DNA from: Tubulanus polymorphus
Taxonomy: Eukaryota; Nemertea; Palaeonemertea; Tubulaniformes; Tubulanidae
Direction of reading: 5' to 3'
Length of the DNA: 64,000 nucleotides
Assembly: GCF_964204645.1 (NCBI RefSeq)
Contig: NC_134026.1
Span: forward strand, 21,906,650 to 21,970,649
Each line of letters starts with the position of its first letter. The first letter of the stretch is position 1. The notes beneath the pieces are model-generated. The model did not search any database. It saw only the letters and a list, made by a program, of their open reading frames with translations, and was not told the origin of the DNA. The position numbers and the translations under genes are program-made. Positions 1 through 13,937 of this stretch are shown here, in pieces.

Positions 1-10
1 TGTTGACGCG

Positions 11-180
11 ATGTAGAGAGAATCCCACAATTATAACGAAAAAGTCTGAAAATGAAACTTCGAGATAATTACCATTCCTGAAGATGACTATTAGTATATA
101 GTCGAAACATTGAAATAAACTACTATCTCGAAGTTTCATTTTCGGACTTTTTCGTTATAATTGTGGGATTCTCTCTACAT
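11..180. mobile_element. Palindromic element with hammerhead-like centre, copy 1
   Basis: Bases 11-67 and 124-180 form a 57-bp inverted repeat with one mismatch, separated by 56 bases. The centre carries CTGAAGA (78-84), then a possible hairpin GACTAT/ATAGTC, then GAAAC (104-108). This order matches a hammerhead ribozyme core apart from an extra base after CTGAAGA. Similarity to the element at 9857-10092 includes the repeat arms, the centre and some flanking bases (AAAACACG). Hammerhead motifs are known in the terminal repeats of Penelope-like retroelements, so a remnant of such an element is a reasonable reading, but no reverse transcriptase is present. Confidence 0.6.
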
Positions 181-3100
181 TCGTTGTTAAAACACGAAGG
201 TTTTGAAGACTGTAAGAGGAAGGAGGCTGACTTTTACGGTTGTAACTTCAAATACATTTCGTACAACTATATACCCTGTTGAAACCAATCTGTCATACAG
301 TTATCTTCATAAGCGGTGTTCACGCGAGGATTTCAGTTTCCTGTTTTTCACCTATAAGGAGCCACTAAAATGTTGCAGTCGCATGATTTGATGCTCACTT
401 TTTACAATATACGGCGATGAACTTAGTTCGCTCACATTTATAGTTGTAACACCAAATTGGCAGTTCAAATTGCAATGGATTTTTCGATGTACTGGTATAG
501 AAGAAAACAATGTTAGCATAGAAATCATCATCTTGAAATTGTGCTCAATATCGGCCTTACTAAAGCGGGCGTACTAAGTGCTGAATCACGTGTGAACGCA
601 CCAAACAAGAGTACAGTACTTCAGAAGCCCAGAAGCCCGTGAGATCGTCGCTATATTCATTAGCAAAACCTAAGAGAGCTCTTCATAAAATGTTGATGCC
701 GAAATCTACAGTAACAAAAGATTATCGTAGAGATAGTACGTGTAATCCGGATTACTCTTTGATTGAAGTGAATCCAACGGGAAGAAGAATTCGGGTGCCA
801 TAACTTCGCTTCTATATGGCACGCAAAGTATACTTAGGGAATCCGTGTGGTTGATATAAGAAATCAATCAACTTAATTATTGCGAAGTGGGAATGTAGGT
901 TAAGCAGTACGGATGAATACCGAGTGTACACGGCGTACCGCGCATTTAATGTACTGATCGATCTGATCGATTAGTTGGCGGGATACGATGGGTTTGGCAG
1001 CAGCACCCGGCAGTAACGGCATCAGACGGAGAGATTTCGACGTACTTTCGCCTCGTCATCATCCTAATTGACTGATACCATGGTAACACGATATAATTCC
1101 CCGACATAGGGTATGCGCGATCGGTAAATCGCGGGTCAGAAGAATTCCGAGTCCCGATGACGCGGGACGCATTTCTGAAATTCTGCGATCAACGCGATGG
1201 TTCTGAGCTAAACTATGTGGGGACATAATTCATATGAATCTGATCGAAATAGAAGATGTTTCTAGCTTTTTATACAACATCTTTCAAGATTCTGTATGAT
1301 ATTTTCTTTTGCTCGATTGTGCCTCACTTTTCTTCTACACTATGGCCACTTTTTTACCAATGGAATGGCAATACCGATCAGAGATAGGTTCCTTTAGATT
1401 TATCTACAGCCATGATGCAGACAGTTCTTTCTCGTCCCCAATATTCATACGACCACCATCATCTTAGAATAATTAGCTACCCGGGATTGAGACGAGCTGT
1501 GCTGTTCATCGAGCTAATTGCTCAGGCTATATTGGAAACCAGCGCTGAGCGCAACCGGTAATCGAAATGAGATTTCCTATCTCTTCTAACAAACTCTAAT
1601 AACAGCGTCGAGGTAAAAATAACCACAAAGAAAATATTCGCCGCATCAAAATAGCCATATCTACCATATGCCTGTCTTATTTAGATATTCGGTTCGACTG
1701 CTTCGGGCGATGTGCGGCGTGGTTCTACCCACACCGCGTCGAACTCTTGCCCGGCAACGTTTCTGGTTGACGGTGGTAATGTTCACTGGCGCATGCGAAA
1801 TGAGATACGTCGTTCATCACGCACGGTGACTTGGCGATCGCCGTCATGGGGGTGTCTCCATGTCTGGCGCGTAGCTATATAATGAACCATAAACCATACC
1901 GATGTGCATTAGAGAACCTGCGAAAATTACCTACTCGAAACTGTACTCGCGAAACCCAACTAGGGGCAATTTTTTAAGATCAGAAAGGTAGGGCACACTG
2001 CTACAGAACTGTTATGGGACATCAACCCAGAGTCAATTTTGGAAAATCATCGCATATGCCCTCTTAAATGCCTTAAATGCCTCAGGTATAAAAAAATGCT
2101 TTTAATCCTCAAAGAATCAGATAATATCTATAAGATTTCATCAGACGAATCTATATTCGGCAAATTCTGGTGTCTTAAAAATGGCAGTTAAAAATTATCA
2201 CAATCGAGCGAAGTTTCCAATCAGTGAATGTATTTTGTACGTATATATTATTCAAGTTCAGGCGTCATTGCGAAACTGAATATTGATACAGTAGAATCTA
2301 TAAAAACGTGGTCATGACATTTGCTGAGGTAGCAGTACTTAAATGAATCAATACGATATACGATTGGGTGTATATTAACTATATCCATCTCTATTGTCTA
2401 TTGTATGTGTCAGTGTATGCGTTACGTTCTACAAATTGTATATCGATAAGGATAGAAAATAAACTACATATATTTTCACCTGATAATAAATATTCGATAT
2501 ATGTATACATGAGCGTATAGAAGTATTTATGTTTCAAAATCCTGATTTTGATTTGAAGAAAACGATTTCAGAAATAGATAATTAGCCGAGGCCTGCCTTC
2601 GGAATTCAGACTTCAGTCCGAAACGGAATTGAAATCATCATATAAGATCAATGATATTCAGAAACGAAAATGCAGGCAGGTATGACCAATTGTGGCATCT
2701 TTAGTCCGTTTTTTTGCGAGTCATAATTACTTAAATTGGTTGCAGAACACGAATAAGTTACTTTTGAACTAGACTTAATCTACGTATTATGCTGGGGATA
2801 GTTCCAGAGCCATTATCTAAGGAAAGGTCATGCATCTAGTCTCAAAAGAACAGGCTCTGAGAATATAAGTAACACTTCCAATCAAACAATTAGATAACTT
2901 TTCCGATTGATAATTTTACTTAACCTAATCCCTGCAACTAATTTTCTTACTAGAGCTAGAAACGACTTACTTAACTAAAGAATGAAATAAGTGACCTACC
3001 TTTAAACACCAACATTTATGAACTGAACGAAGCGGTCGTTTTGAAATGTGTTCAAAAACGATTGATATCTGTACTTTTCGAATTGTCTATGATAATTATC

Positions 3101-5539
3101 CTAACTCACTTCATGTATACAGAACATGGAAAAATATTCATAAACGATCGCTACAACGAATGTCATGGCTCGGTGTAAACTGTTATCTGTGACAGCAGCG
3201 CGTATCCGGAATCAGCTACACTACACCTGACACAAGACTCAGCGGGAATAAACCGAAGCCTTAGAATTCCTAAAGAGCAGCATCCACTTATTGGGTAATT
3301 GCATCGCGTATATGTACGCCCGGTGCAAAATCGTACCTGCTATGTTAACCTCGCATAGGCAGAGGAAAAAATTGAATTTTCGTCGCGAATATGACGAATC
3401 GAATCCGATCGCGCCCGTCAATTCAATAAATCATAAATCCAATGAACTTTGGCGTATCTCAAGAAGAGCGGTGAAAGCTAACGCCACCGACGCCACTACG
3501 AGAGAAAGAGCCTGACTGTATTTGGTACGTCGTGGCTGTATTTCGACGTATTCTTTTATACTCACTCAGTGAGAGTGAGAGGGATGAGATGAGAAGAGAT
3601 GCAAGCAGCTGTATCTCTTCTCTTCATCAGATTTATTGCTGCTTCCAACGGAATTCGTTCTCAACACTGCTCATACGACAGACTCATACAACAGACTCAG
3701 ACAACAGACTCGGGCGCGTATGACAGCAATTTCACAAACATCCACTATATGATGAACATACAGCTATATACGGAAAGCGATAGGAGCCATTAACATCTCA
3801 TATATTCTGAATATGTATCAAGTGTTCTTTTATCAGCGCTTACGATCGACGTGAGTGCTGCAATAAAATGTCCGGGCTAACTTCAGCACGGCACTCACTG
3901 ACGCAATTCTCTTCGGATGGCATCTGTCAATAGTTTATGTTGATAATAATTACTGTGCGCGGACGGTGCAGAATGTCTCAACACCGATACTGGCCAATGC
4001 TATCTATTCATTTCTAACTTTTTGTCCATCATAAATCAAGACAGCCTTCCGGATATACTGTAAGATAATAACGATGTTTCCGTATCATGGAGTGAACTAT
4101 TATTGAAACCGCACTATTGTTAAGAATAAAGCAAAAGTCTTCATGGATATTTTTCACGTTAAGTAGACTAAAAAGGAGAATCTCGTAAAGTTCTAAACTA
4201 ACGTACAAAATTAATCGATCAATTCAGAAAGTTGAGTGCATTCCTTATTTCTAACAGATGTATGAATGTCATTGGCATAAGATCTGAACATGTCTAGACC
4301 TATGGTTGCCATAGACGAGCGACTGTCTGATAATGATGAAGTAAAAACCCAAAATACGACGAAAAAACTGATTGAGAATTTGACGTTTCAACCCAATTCG
4401 AATTTTTTAGTTTTTAAAATGGCCCATAGAATTAGGTTGAAATATGAAATTCTCCGTTAGTTTTTTCATTATATTGTAGGTGTTTACTTCACTGTCTAGA
4501 CCTTACTATACCCTAACTTCCCCCGCTCCCCCCCCCCCCCCGATTCGTTGAGATGAAGTTCAAGCCAAATAGCTCAAAGAAATTATTTTTGTGAAATTGG
4601 CACATTCCATGACGCACATTTAACAATGTTACATATTTGCCATTACATTGCAGTGAGTCGATGGCGACAATGGTCGATGAAGCGTACTGCGGCAACAACC
4701 CTTAGTCCATCTGAAGCCTCATCGCAGCATGATCCAATCATCAGCTGGAGAGGAAGGCTATTTATCCACCTGATGACGCTTCGGAGATCAACATTAATTC
4801 CACCATTCTCTCTTTCAGTTGTACTAACTCTAGATGGCAATCCCTAGTAAAGCCAGCCGCATGCTAGGCGATTTCCCGGCGATTTTCAATTTCTTTTTAC
4901 TCAGGGCTCAATGCTGCATAAGGTCAGAGTTTCAAAATTTCTTACTCTTAAGGGTTTACTCTTACCATGGATCAGTGTCAAGACTCACAAGTAAACAGCA
5001 TATCTCAAGGGGCCGAAACAACCGAGTAGATGATGACACATCCCCACTTGTTGTTTATCGGTTAGTCGAGAACCTCAAATCAGCCGAGACGTGAATTAAG
5101 TGCAATTGAGATTCGGGATGGCATCCAAAGATATTCGTGGCGACGAGGTCATTGCCTGTGTTTTTATACTAATGATATCTGTGATGATTGCGAGGAATAA
5201 CTGCTAAAGCCGGCTCCTCCATTTTCACGAAGGCGGAGACTTGATTAGCTGGCGGAAATAAGATTAGGAATTAGGGAACATCAATAGACATACGTACGTA
5301 CATAATTCTCCCCTCACTCTTGTGATAAAACTGATTAATTCATACAGCTTATGCTGAAGAACAGACACTTTCGGTGAGACAGAATTGAACAAGAAATAAT
5401 TCTCAATAACAAAATTCGATTTTCAGTAAAGGCCGTTTCATAATTCCTGGTAAAAATCAGATAGCAGATGAGTCGAAGAAACTCAAGTGATAATTGTGCC
5501 CATGGATATGTGACCATTAAATGACTGATCAATTTGACA

Positions 5540-5788
5540 TGCTTTTCCCCTGATTTTTACCCGAATATTCCCTGACATGCATGGTGATTTCCCTGACTTG
5601 ATCTGCTAAGAACTCAATCAATTAAGCAAATACATAAGACATAGACAGAAACTGTTTGATTTTATGCGTGATCTTGCAATTTCAATAGATTTCCCTGACT
5701 TTTAGCATTTCTATAAAATTCCCTGACTTTTTCAAAGAAATGAATGTTCCTTAAATATTCCCTGATTTCCAGGTAAGTGGCCAGCCTA
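5540..5788. mobile_element. TCCCTGA-family nonautonomous element, copy 1
   Basis: The segment has repeated TTCCCTGACTT blocks, the internal GACAGAAACTG..TTGATTTTA block and the end TTTCCAGGTAAGTGGCC, all shared with 27297-27622 and 32638-32858. The left terminus is eroded. It resembles short elements with CAGGGTGGCCAC termini, but no transposase is present. Confidence 0.6.
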
Positions 5789-7388
5789 ATAAAAAGTGAC
5801 TCCATTTTCGAACATTTCACCTGTAAAATAACTATCTAGAAAATACTCAAAACCTTCTTGGCACGCGCCAATAGCAGTTGACAAGTTGATTAATACATCA
5901 TATATATGTACCTGTACTTCTGATTTTCGAAAAAAATAACGTATAATCCTAAAAGCAATATAGCACCTTTTCCATAGAACTCAGATAATATTTATGTATA
6001 TATCTCCAAAGAGCTGTCACAGACGAACGGGAAATAACAAATCGCGGCGCGATAAATGAAAACACAAAACCATTTGTTCCGCAAAGGTAACCAATCGAAA
6101 CCAGATTCTATCGCTGTTAAAACTTCGAAATAAATGAAAAAGAATGTTCTACATGATGGCTTCGGACTTCGTCAGCATCAAAGAGAACGCATTCCACGCC
6201 GCGTCAACTTCTAAGAAACCACCCTAAACAAACATATACGAATCACACAGCGGTTTAAATATTACAAGCATTTAATAGGTTTGGGGAGATTAAGCTGTCA
6301 TAATTCAACGTCTTAATATATCGTAAATATGTTTTAATATCTATACTTATGTTCTTACCAATTAGCACAGCGCCTTACCCCCCCCCCCCCCTCCGAAGAA
6401 CAGACAAAAATTATCGAAACTTTTAGATTAGGTTTGAATTAACAAAATGGAATTCGCCCAGATTTTTATCGAGACCAATTTAATTAATGATTTTGATCCC
6501 CCGCCTGGCGCAATTATGCACTTGAGAAAGTTGTCCTCCAAACTCGTGCCAAAGTCATTTCCGTACGTGAGATTTTATGTCTTATACTTGATTAGGCACT
6601 GACGTCACCGAGGGACTTTGTTTTTTTATCAATAAGATAAATATCTAGAGCAGAATTCAAGGACGCGGCTAAAATCAGAGCTGAAGGTGGTACAAATGTG
6701 TAAGTTAAGCAATGGTGGAGTTTCCAACAAAAATATTCCGTAGAACAGCAAATAACCTGAATTTTCAGATTTTCTATACTCAATCCATGAAATATATGAT
6801 ATAAACATAAGGAATGTATCTATTTGTATTGTACCTTGCACATAATGCACGTGGGCACAGTGCCTTATAAGTACAGCCCTAGGCTTGCACTGTGTCCCTC
6901 ATCTTATGCATGTAAAAGAACTATGTGTGTTCCTATATTACATAATAATCTTGTATGACATAATGATGAAATAGATTATATGAATATGAGAATTCTACCA
7001 ACCGAATAATTCAAATACACTCAGAACAACAAGATACATTCTTATCCCATTTCAAGTAAAATCAGATTCCCAACTCAAGTTATCAATTTCAATTCTGTCA
7101 AACTATCGTAATCAAAACATCTAAAACTTAATTTTCGCTTTCAACCTCTTGACTTTCTCAATGCTGAGTAAAACATTTCGTTCGTCATCAAAAAACAGAT
7201 TCCAATTCAGTAAGTAAAACCTGATTGTAGTAACAAAGGGGTTAAGCGCAATTGCCGATTTGTCCTATCCAAGATTATCTAATTGATTCCTAAGTGATTT
7301 TATTATTAACGGACGCAAGCATCAGCCATTATTAATGTCCGATAATTCCGGTGAGTCTGGTTTTAATGCAACTACCGAACTAACTTAC

Positions 7389-7515
7389 CGGTGGTTGGTA
7401 ACGCAATTATGGGAACGGTTTTCATACGTTTCAATTTCTGCGAAATAGGAATAGGCTTCACGACGGCGGACGGATTCGGATCCATGTTCGTTGAGCGGAG
7501 TTCTTCGACGAGCAT
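7389..7515 (-). CDS. PDE4: Probable PDE4 short-form first exon C
   Basis: The frame runs from ATG 7515 (A at -3) for 42 codons to a strong donor, ACCG|GTAAGTTA, at 7388, ending in phase 1. A second in-frame ATG (MDPNPS) lies ten codons in. The peptide is basic with Pro and hydrophobic residues and ends MKTVPIIALPTT. The phase matches exons 13730-13883 and 8539-8632, so all three could splice to one phase-1 acceptor, expected to be the UCR2 exon beyond the left edge. This is the last coding exon found toward the left. GC-rich codons against an AT-rich background, together with the donor, support real coding. The partner exon is inferred. Confidence 0.68.
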
Positions 7516-8538
7516 AATATCCGAACTATATAATTGTACGCGTTTAAATCCGGTTTCGAATTACGAAAACTGCATTGAATTCCTTCGTCAGATAATGATG
7601 AAGACGCGGCGCCGAAGCCGATTCCGTACGGTTTTTCAGATGATTTTTAAAGCCGCGTCGTGTCGTTGAATTGATTACCTTTTTCTCGAAACCCGCTCAC
7701 GTATATCTCGACTAGCCACGTCGAAACGAACGGGGCCCAACAGCCAACCAGCAAACGATCTGTCATTTACTTCATTGAAATGGCCGATATTAATACAGTG
7801 TCGTCAATATGAAATAAGATCTATATGTGCATGCAAGAATGCAATTCAATGTTTGTAAGATAGCACTGAACTGTACCGAGCATTCAGTCCATTATGGGTT
7901 TGTTATAACATTGTATAATGTGTATATTATCTCATGTCTCAAGTGCTAGAAACCTAGCACCAACTATCCCAGTAATAAAGTAGCGCAATTGCGTCATTGG
8001 TCAATGTGGGAGAGCATTGTCAACGTGCTAATTGTATTACATATTTCTGTACATAATAAAATGTTGACTCTTGGCATCCTGTTCTTAGTGTTATCATTCC
8101 GAAACTGCTAAAAACTTTGCATTGACTATTAACCCGCTCCCACCCCCCCCCCCCATATGAAAATAGAACAATTGCATAATCAGTCCATGCGGGATAGTAT
8201 TTACACCATTATTGATATGAAGCTACTAATCGTATTACGTATTTCTGTTCACAGTTTAAGCATTAATTCTTGATACTCTTGTCTCTATTTTAATTTCGAA
8301 TACATGTGAAAACATCTAGCTTTCTTCGGGTTAAACGTCACACAAAAGATTAAGCGGCTAAACCCCACAAATGCTCAGAATGACAGATATTCTCGCGCAA
8401 GTTATGACATCCCTATTACATCTTGGATTTCACTAGGTATAACCTTTCGGTTGTTGAATTTCAATTTCGACTACCGTACATCGACAAGTGAGTATCTGCC
8501 AAATGAAACTACATGTACATGTATATATACATATGTAC

Positions 8539-8632
8539 CTGGTTCGGATGTGCATCGTACGATATCCAAATTCTTTCGAATGAGATGTTTAATGTAGCGT
8601 CGTGGATCGTGGTCCCAGTCATCGGAGGCCAT
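8539..8632 (-). CDS. PDE4: Probable PDE4 short-form first exon B
   Basis: The exon starts at ATG 8632 in a strong context (ACGATGG) and is open for 31 codons to CCAG|GTACAT at 8538. It ends in phase 1, the same phase as the exons at 13730-13883 and 7389-7515. The peptide starts MASDDWDHDPRRYIKH and ends with IVRCTSEP. It is charged, without a signal peptide or membrane segment. Upstream the frame stays open to a possible GTG at 8677, but the ATG context is better. Position downstream of the UCR1 exon and the shared phase suggest another short-form N-terminus that splices to UCR2. The GTACAT donor is weaker than in the sister exons. No family motif is visible in the peptide itself. Confidence 0.6.
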
Positions 8633-9856
8633 CGTCGCCGTAGTTATGACCGAGATTACTATGTCGTAGTTCGACACGATTTCGCGTGATCATAATGACG
8701 AAAAAACCTGTAAAGCCTTCACTTTCTCTCTCTCTCTCGCCCTCGTGAAGCTACTTTCTGTGTCAACGCACGCATAAACCGGCTCGAGGACTGATAGTAC
8801 AGTAGGCCAGCGCTACATTATCAAGTACATTGTTAATAAATACGTCATAGTGCTAGTTTTTCATAGATCAATATTATACCAGCTATAGAATCTGTCCTGA
8901 TAAAGTGAAGTATAGAGCGACCGATATTTATTTCAGCTGACGTCTCTCATTCATTACCAGTAGAACACATGATGATTGGGCGAGACAATCAGCTTAACTG
9001 TGTTGTTGTCAGCCCCCACGCAGATATATAAAAAACCAGGGTAGAGGCTTTTCAGTAATGCGAATAATATAATGATGAACGCAATTATGTAGAGTTAAAT
9101 GATATGAAGTTGAACGATCAGAACATAACTATATGTCGGGCTCTATAGAACATCCTCTGAATTAGTAAAACCTACATAAGGGTTGGAGAATTGGCAATGA
9201 AGTTGTGGTCACGAATTCGAACTATTTTCTAGTAAAATGTTTCATACCGAGATGATCTAGAACAATAATGTCTATGCCTTGAAGAATTCTTGCTTCAATC
9301 GCGATAAAAGATCAAAATTCACGGCTCGATTAAGCGCCTTATCAGTTTTCCCGAATTAAAAATTAAAGAAGATCAAATAGCGCAAATGCAGCAATTTTTC
9401 ACGCATGCCTCGCTTCGGCCACATTAACGCTTACAAATTCTCATTACGGCATCATGTCATTCAATCGCGTCTATTCCTCCGATGCCAATTTCGTCAATTA
9501 TATTTTCAGCTCTAGCTGATGATGAGAACCTTATGGCAGCTCGACGACGACGACAACGGAGGAAAATCTGAGAACGACGACGATGATGACGAAAATGATC
9601 AGGCCGACGGCATAGCTGCTGATAAACGCACGCTTATGACGAATCTTTGACTTCAAAGAACGCAGTATTTAACATCTCAGCGTAGCAGATTAATATCAAA
9701 ACTGTTTTTCGCTGTTGACATTCTGACTCGCACTTCATCACACCATCCCTCCAACATCCCCTCATCGTACTCGATACAATCGCAATGACAATAGTATATA
9801 TAGAAATGAATATCGAGGAACTCTCTCTACGGGTAGATTTAAAAAAAAAATAACTA

Positions 9857-10092
9857 CAATAAATTGGGAATCCCACACTAATATAACGAGAAAGATGAAA
9901 TCCAAAAAGTTTCTTTAAAGCTAATGATTTATTGGTTTTGACGTTTTGACAATAAAATAAGAGTAACAATACTGAGCTTACTGAGATGACTAGTTTATAG
10001 ACAAAATGTCGAATTAATAAATCATAAGCTTAAAGGAAACTTTTCGGACATCATCTTTCTCGTTACATTAGAGCGGGATTCTCAATTTATTG
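9857..10092. mobile_element. Palindromic element with hammerhead-like centre, diverged copy 2
   Basis: Arms at about 9857-9918 and 10030-10092 are imperfect inverted repeats that share GAATCCC and AACGAGAAAGATGA with each other and resemble those of 11-180. The centre contains CTGAGATGACTA and a TCGAA-like segment, a decayed version of the copy 1 core. Flanking ACACGG on the right resembles copy 1, so the repeat unit extends beyond the arms. The 111-codon minus-strand ORF that overlaps it is not thought to be a gene. Confidence 0.55.
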
Positions 10093-12619
10093 CCAAAACA
10101 CGGACATACTGTTTCATCAATGGTTATATCTACAAGTTCTTACTAATTAGATATAGCTCAGACCATAATACATTTTTCAGGCAACTTTCAGGCAAACTCC
10201 ATCTTCTATAGGAAGATTTCCATAGCACAAAAATCTACTTTCTTTCCAACTTAGCTTCTATTGATTATCTTAAAACTTCTTAAATTTGAAGCGAGATCAT
10301 TAACTTCTTAAAAATGATAGCTGATTCATGGCCGTTCTGCTGGGTTTTTTAGACAGTAATTGCTCGATAGGTGAGCAACCTGAAACTTTTAAACTGAATG
10401 CCAGAAACGCTCTTCAGCAAGAAAGGTCGATTGGGAGAATTTTCTGAGAAAGAAGTTGCATGCGCATACTGCTCTCAGGTGGAATCGACACCGGTACAAA
10501 GATTAAGAGTAAATCGCAGGGCAGCTATGAAAAACCATTACATAGCAGAAGTAAGCTATTTCCAGCGCGAAACAAAGTTTCAGGGATATAAATGTCACGT
10601 TTAAATGAATGGTTGGCAATGCCGCTTCATAATATGTCAATAGTCAGCAAACCGTAACTTGGCCTACTCATTCATCTTCACAACAAATCAAAAGACGTTC
10701 ATAGAAAAATGAACAGGTATCGGGAACAGTCAGCGGCAACATCAGGTCTGATGCACGAGACTGTTAATTTGAAAACGAAGTCAACTGATATTGAGGACCA
10801 CCGTGCGTGTATCACACTAACAGGAAGGGAATCATCAACGCGGCAGTTTTCTATTCTCGTTTAGCAGCAGCAGTAGCGAGATATCGATCAGTCAATAAAG
10901 TGACTTTCCTGACGATTATAGGCTCGATGAAAGGAACGCAATAAAGAATCAATTTCTGCGGCCGACCAGCGCTCGCGCTCTCGCTCGAGCCCCGATACTC
11001 TCGTGGGCGATCTTAATTCAATTGCGTCGACAGTAATGACATCGTAAACATACGAATCACGTTTATGACCGGTGCCACAGTGGATGAAGATGAAAACGCA
11101 GCTCGTGCAAGATGCGCCACTAAAGGATCCATTGATAAACAAAGTTATGCAAAATATATTCATTCATCCATCTTCCATCCTATACGCGTTTTCTACTTCT
11201 TATATGCGTTTTCTACTTTTTATGTATACAAAACTACCACAAAACTACCTAATGAATGTATCTAGGTTTTATGTACATTACACATCATAAAACCCCTTTT
11301 GCCGATTCTCTCCATTTCCAAGCTTTATAGCCCTGGCATCGAAAATCATCACGCGGGCCTGTAACTGATATGCAAGTTATACGCTTTTTAAATGCGGATC
11401 TGTTTTCCCATGAAAGGTTGGTGCAGGCTTTACGCCGAAATATGTTCAGCCTCTTTGAACAAAAACAAACATGGACCCGTCTATGGCAGCTGAAATATCA
11501 AAGCCAAATAGACACTAATTGGACCATGAAAAAAACAGCCTGAAAAATATCAAAAGTTTGGACAATCAGCGTAATCCGTCTCTTCAGGTATCTATCTTAG
11601 TTCAAAGGGCTGTTGCCCATAGATGTTGGTTTGACACTGCCAGAAGATAGTTATATACAGAATCATGAGACAGTGTCAATTTCTATCCTTCATTGAATAA
11701 TGTCATGAATATTTTGCTGAGATGAAAAACTAGATTCCGTTCAGATGACCTACACAGAGTTCATTCTTATATAACTCAACTATTTGGTAATTTTGATATG
11801 ATACGTAGTTACATATACCAAATTGCCTAAAATATCTGAAAATGACCTTACTTAAACTTTTCTTTTTAGTGGAACATTTCATTTCAATTTTGTAGAAAGT
11901 TCAAACAATTTATGGAAGGTGCTTCAGAGGCGCTCTTTGCAAATAATCAATAGTCTAAGCATGTCATCGACTTTGTAAAAAGCCATTAGAAACCCTCACT
12001 CGGCAGAATCCTTGCAAGTTTAACAGGCTTTAACAATTAATGCTCTCTCTAAAGCATGCCATTGTTAAGGGCTATGCGATAATCAATCCCCCTCCGCACT
12101 GTGTTACCACAACTCAATATTTTGTGAAAAAGATTGTCTCAAGCACTGATTTGGTTTTTTGAATCGCAACGCGGCCCAGTAAGCGAGGTGAGGGGATTCT
12201 ACTTATCAGTATGCAAGAAAATCTATAGCGAATAAATATACTAGCGACTTGGAGGAAAAGATTTTTTATAGAATCAACGATATCAAATGTTTCTCGCAAG
12301 CGCTGGACAGTTTTGCTTCGATCCCCAGATCTCTGTGCAATGTTCATTCTTTTGTTTTTCGAAGCCCCCTCCTAATCTATTTCTAAAACATCAGAGGTCT
12401 GTTCTATCTTTCTGAGTGGAAATTTAACATTTCAAAACACATAATCGAACGTGCTTCGGATTCAACTCGAAGCGAATGCATTTCAACTGGCAGACGGCCA
12501 ACCACAAACAATTTTCGTTCGTCATATTTCAACTGCATTTTCATCTCTTCCAACAAATTGCGAATTGCGCTTTCTGGCAATTTATACAATACATCATATG
12601 ACAATACGTCAATTGTGTC

Positions 12620-12748
<129 letters not shown>

Positions 12749-13729
12749 AATAATCAATTGAATCGATAGTTTTTGACAATAGCAGAAACCATCGTTTTGT
12801 ACGTGCAATAGATGTTTTCTGGGAAAAAATATGTTTCAGACGTGCTTCGAAGAAATGATTACCACCAGATGATATATCGTTGCCTACACTGGCAATATTG
12901 GAAAATTCGCTCTACATTTCATCGGCGAAGCCAATGAATTCCCCCCCCCCCCCAAGAATAGAAAGCATTTTGGAGTAATTCGACACCGAGGGTTACCGGG
13001 AAAAGGGAAAAGAACGTATGATATGAAAAGCCGATTATTTCCCAGGATCAGAATAAGGATAAAAAAAGTCATTGAACTACCAACAATAATCTAAATAAAC
13101 CTGATAATATTTCACTGCTTCAGTTTCTCGGGGCTTAAATTTGTGGCTAATGAAGAAACGTGATATATTGACTGGAACGAATTGCTTTCCTTTTTTTTAT
13201 CAATTTCTGCAGCTTATGACGTCATTAGCAACGTTTTCTCTTAAAACCTAGTCCTTCCTCTTACATCACGATGGATTAAGGCTATCTTAGTAAGTAAAAA
13301 AACTTTTCGAGCAGTCGACATCAAAACGTATTAATTATATCTCGTTGATGTACGCGCTGAAGTAGAGTCCCCTACTATTAATTTGATTACGTACATTAAT
13401 AGCCACTTCGTTAATGCAATTGGCTGCAGACTTGAAAACCCTTCCTCATTCGCAAGGCTCACGTTCAAAGAAACCTTTCGCCCATATTCTATTATTAGTA
13501 TTCGAATATGATTTCAAAATATGATTCTCGTTTCTTTGAAATACTGCGAAGCAAAATGGACGAGTAGCCTAAAAACGCTTATTTTCTTCGTTATCAAACA
13601 TCGGGCATCGCCACACACGGTTCGTTGATCTCTCCGCTGATTCTTTCATAAAACATGAATCAGACTGCCGAAACAACCCACGAAAAAAAAAAAAACAAGA
13701 CAAAAACGAGATGAAAGAAAAACACTTAC

Positions 13730-13883
13730 CTGACATGTGAGACCTCCAGAGAGGACTGAGCTTGTTGCCGCGCGTGATGTCCATCGGGAAGTAGTCATCA
13801 TCCGTCGTTAATCCGCAATCGTGCACAAAAATACGATCATGACCGCGTGCGTTGTCCACCATCGACGACGACGATCCGTGCAT
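13730..13883 (-). CDS. PDE4: Probable PDE4 short-form first exon A
   Basis: The exon starts at ATG 13883 (A at -3) and is open for 51 codons to a strong donor, TCAG|GTAAGTG, at 13729. It ends in phase 1. The peptide starts MHGSSSSMVDN, then has an acidic patch (LTTDDDYFPMDI) and ends L-S-P-L-W-R-S-H-M-S. It lies downstream of the UCR1 exon and in the wrong phase for it, so it cannot be a long-form N-terminus. Phase 1 fits joining to the UCR2 exon, where G|AA would make the first Glu of the conserved EEAY segment. In mammals the short forms PDE4D1/D2 and PDE4B2 start the same way, between UCR1 and UCR2. A TATAAA sits at 13932-13937, about 50 bases upstream. Coding character and donor are strong. 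The identity of the partner exon is inferred, since UCR2 is not in the window. Confidence 0.72.
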
Positions 13884-13931
13884 CGTGGCGCAACTACCGA
13901 CTACACTTCAACAACTCGAATGCAAACTACA

Positions 13932-13937
13932 TTTATA
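13932..13937 (-). promoter_or_regulatory. TATA box candidate for the 13730-13883 exon
   Basis: TATAAA on the minus strand, in context CGTATAAATG, lies 49 bases upstream of the ATG at 13883. A start about 30 bases downstream would leave a 5' UTR of roughly 20 bases. A (TTCG)n tract at 14020-14047 and GC-richer DNA lie further upstream. Confidence 0.35.

Larger units (their letters stand above)
1..7388. other. Intronic sequence left of the last PDE4 exon found
   Basis: No UCR1 remainder, UCR2 or catalytic PDE4 exon was recognised here on the minus strand. The stretch holds the 11-180 palindromic element, a TCCCTGA-family element at 5540-5788, two poly-C tracts (near 4527 and 6378) and a GC-richer patch at 1700-1870 of unknown role. 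Small micro-exons could have been missed by eye. Confidence 0.6.

Noticed and set aside
7389-7515. Homology of the end of this exon (VPIIAL) to the PDE4D7/PDE4B1 LPLIAIT/LPSIAIT segment
   Set aside because: The similarity is only a few residues, the exon is in phase 1 and it lies downstream of the UCR1 exon, so it cannot be a long-form N-terminus.
10145-10175. ATATAGCTCAGA resembling a tRNA A box
   Set aside because: No matching B box or cloverleaf could be built.
10398-10604. Plus-strand ORF MPETLFSKKGR with a donor-like GAA|GTAAGC
   Set aside because: Coding-like composition but no acceptor, partner exon, homologue or other plus-strand gene evidence.
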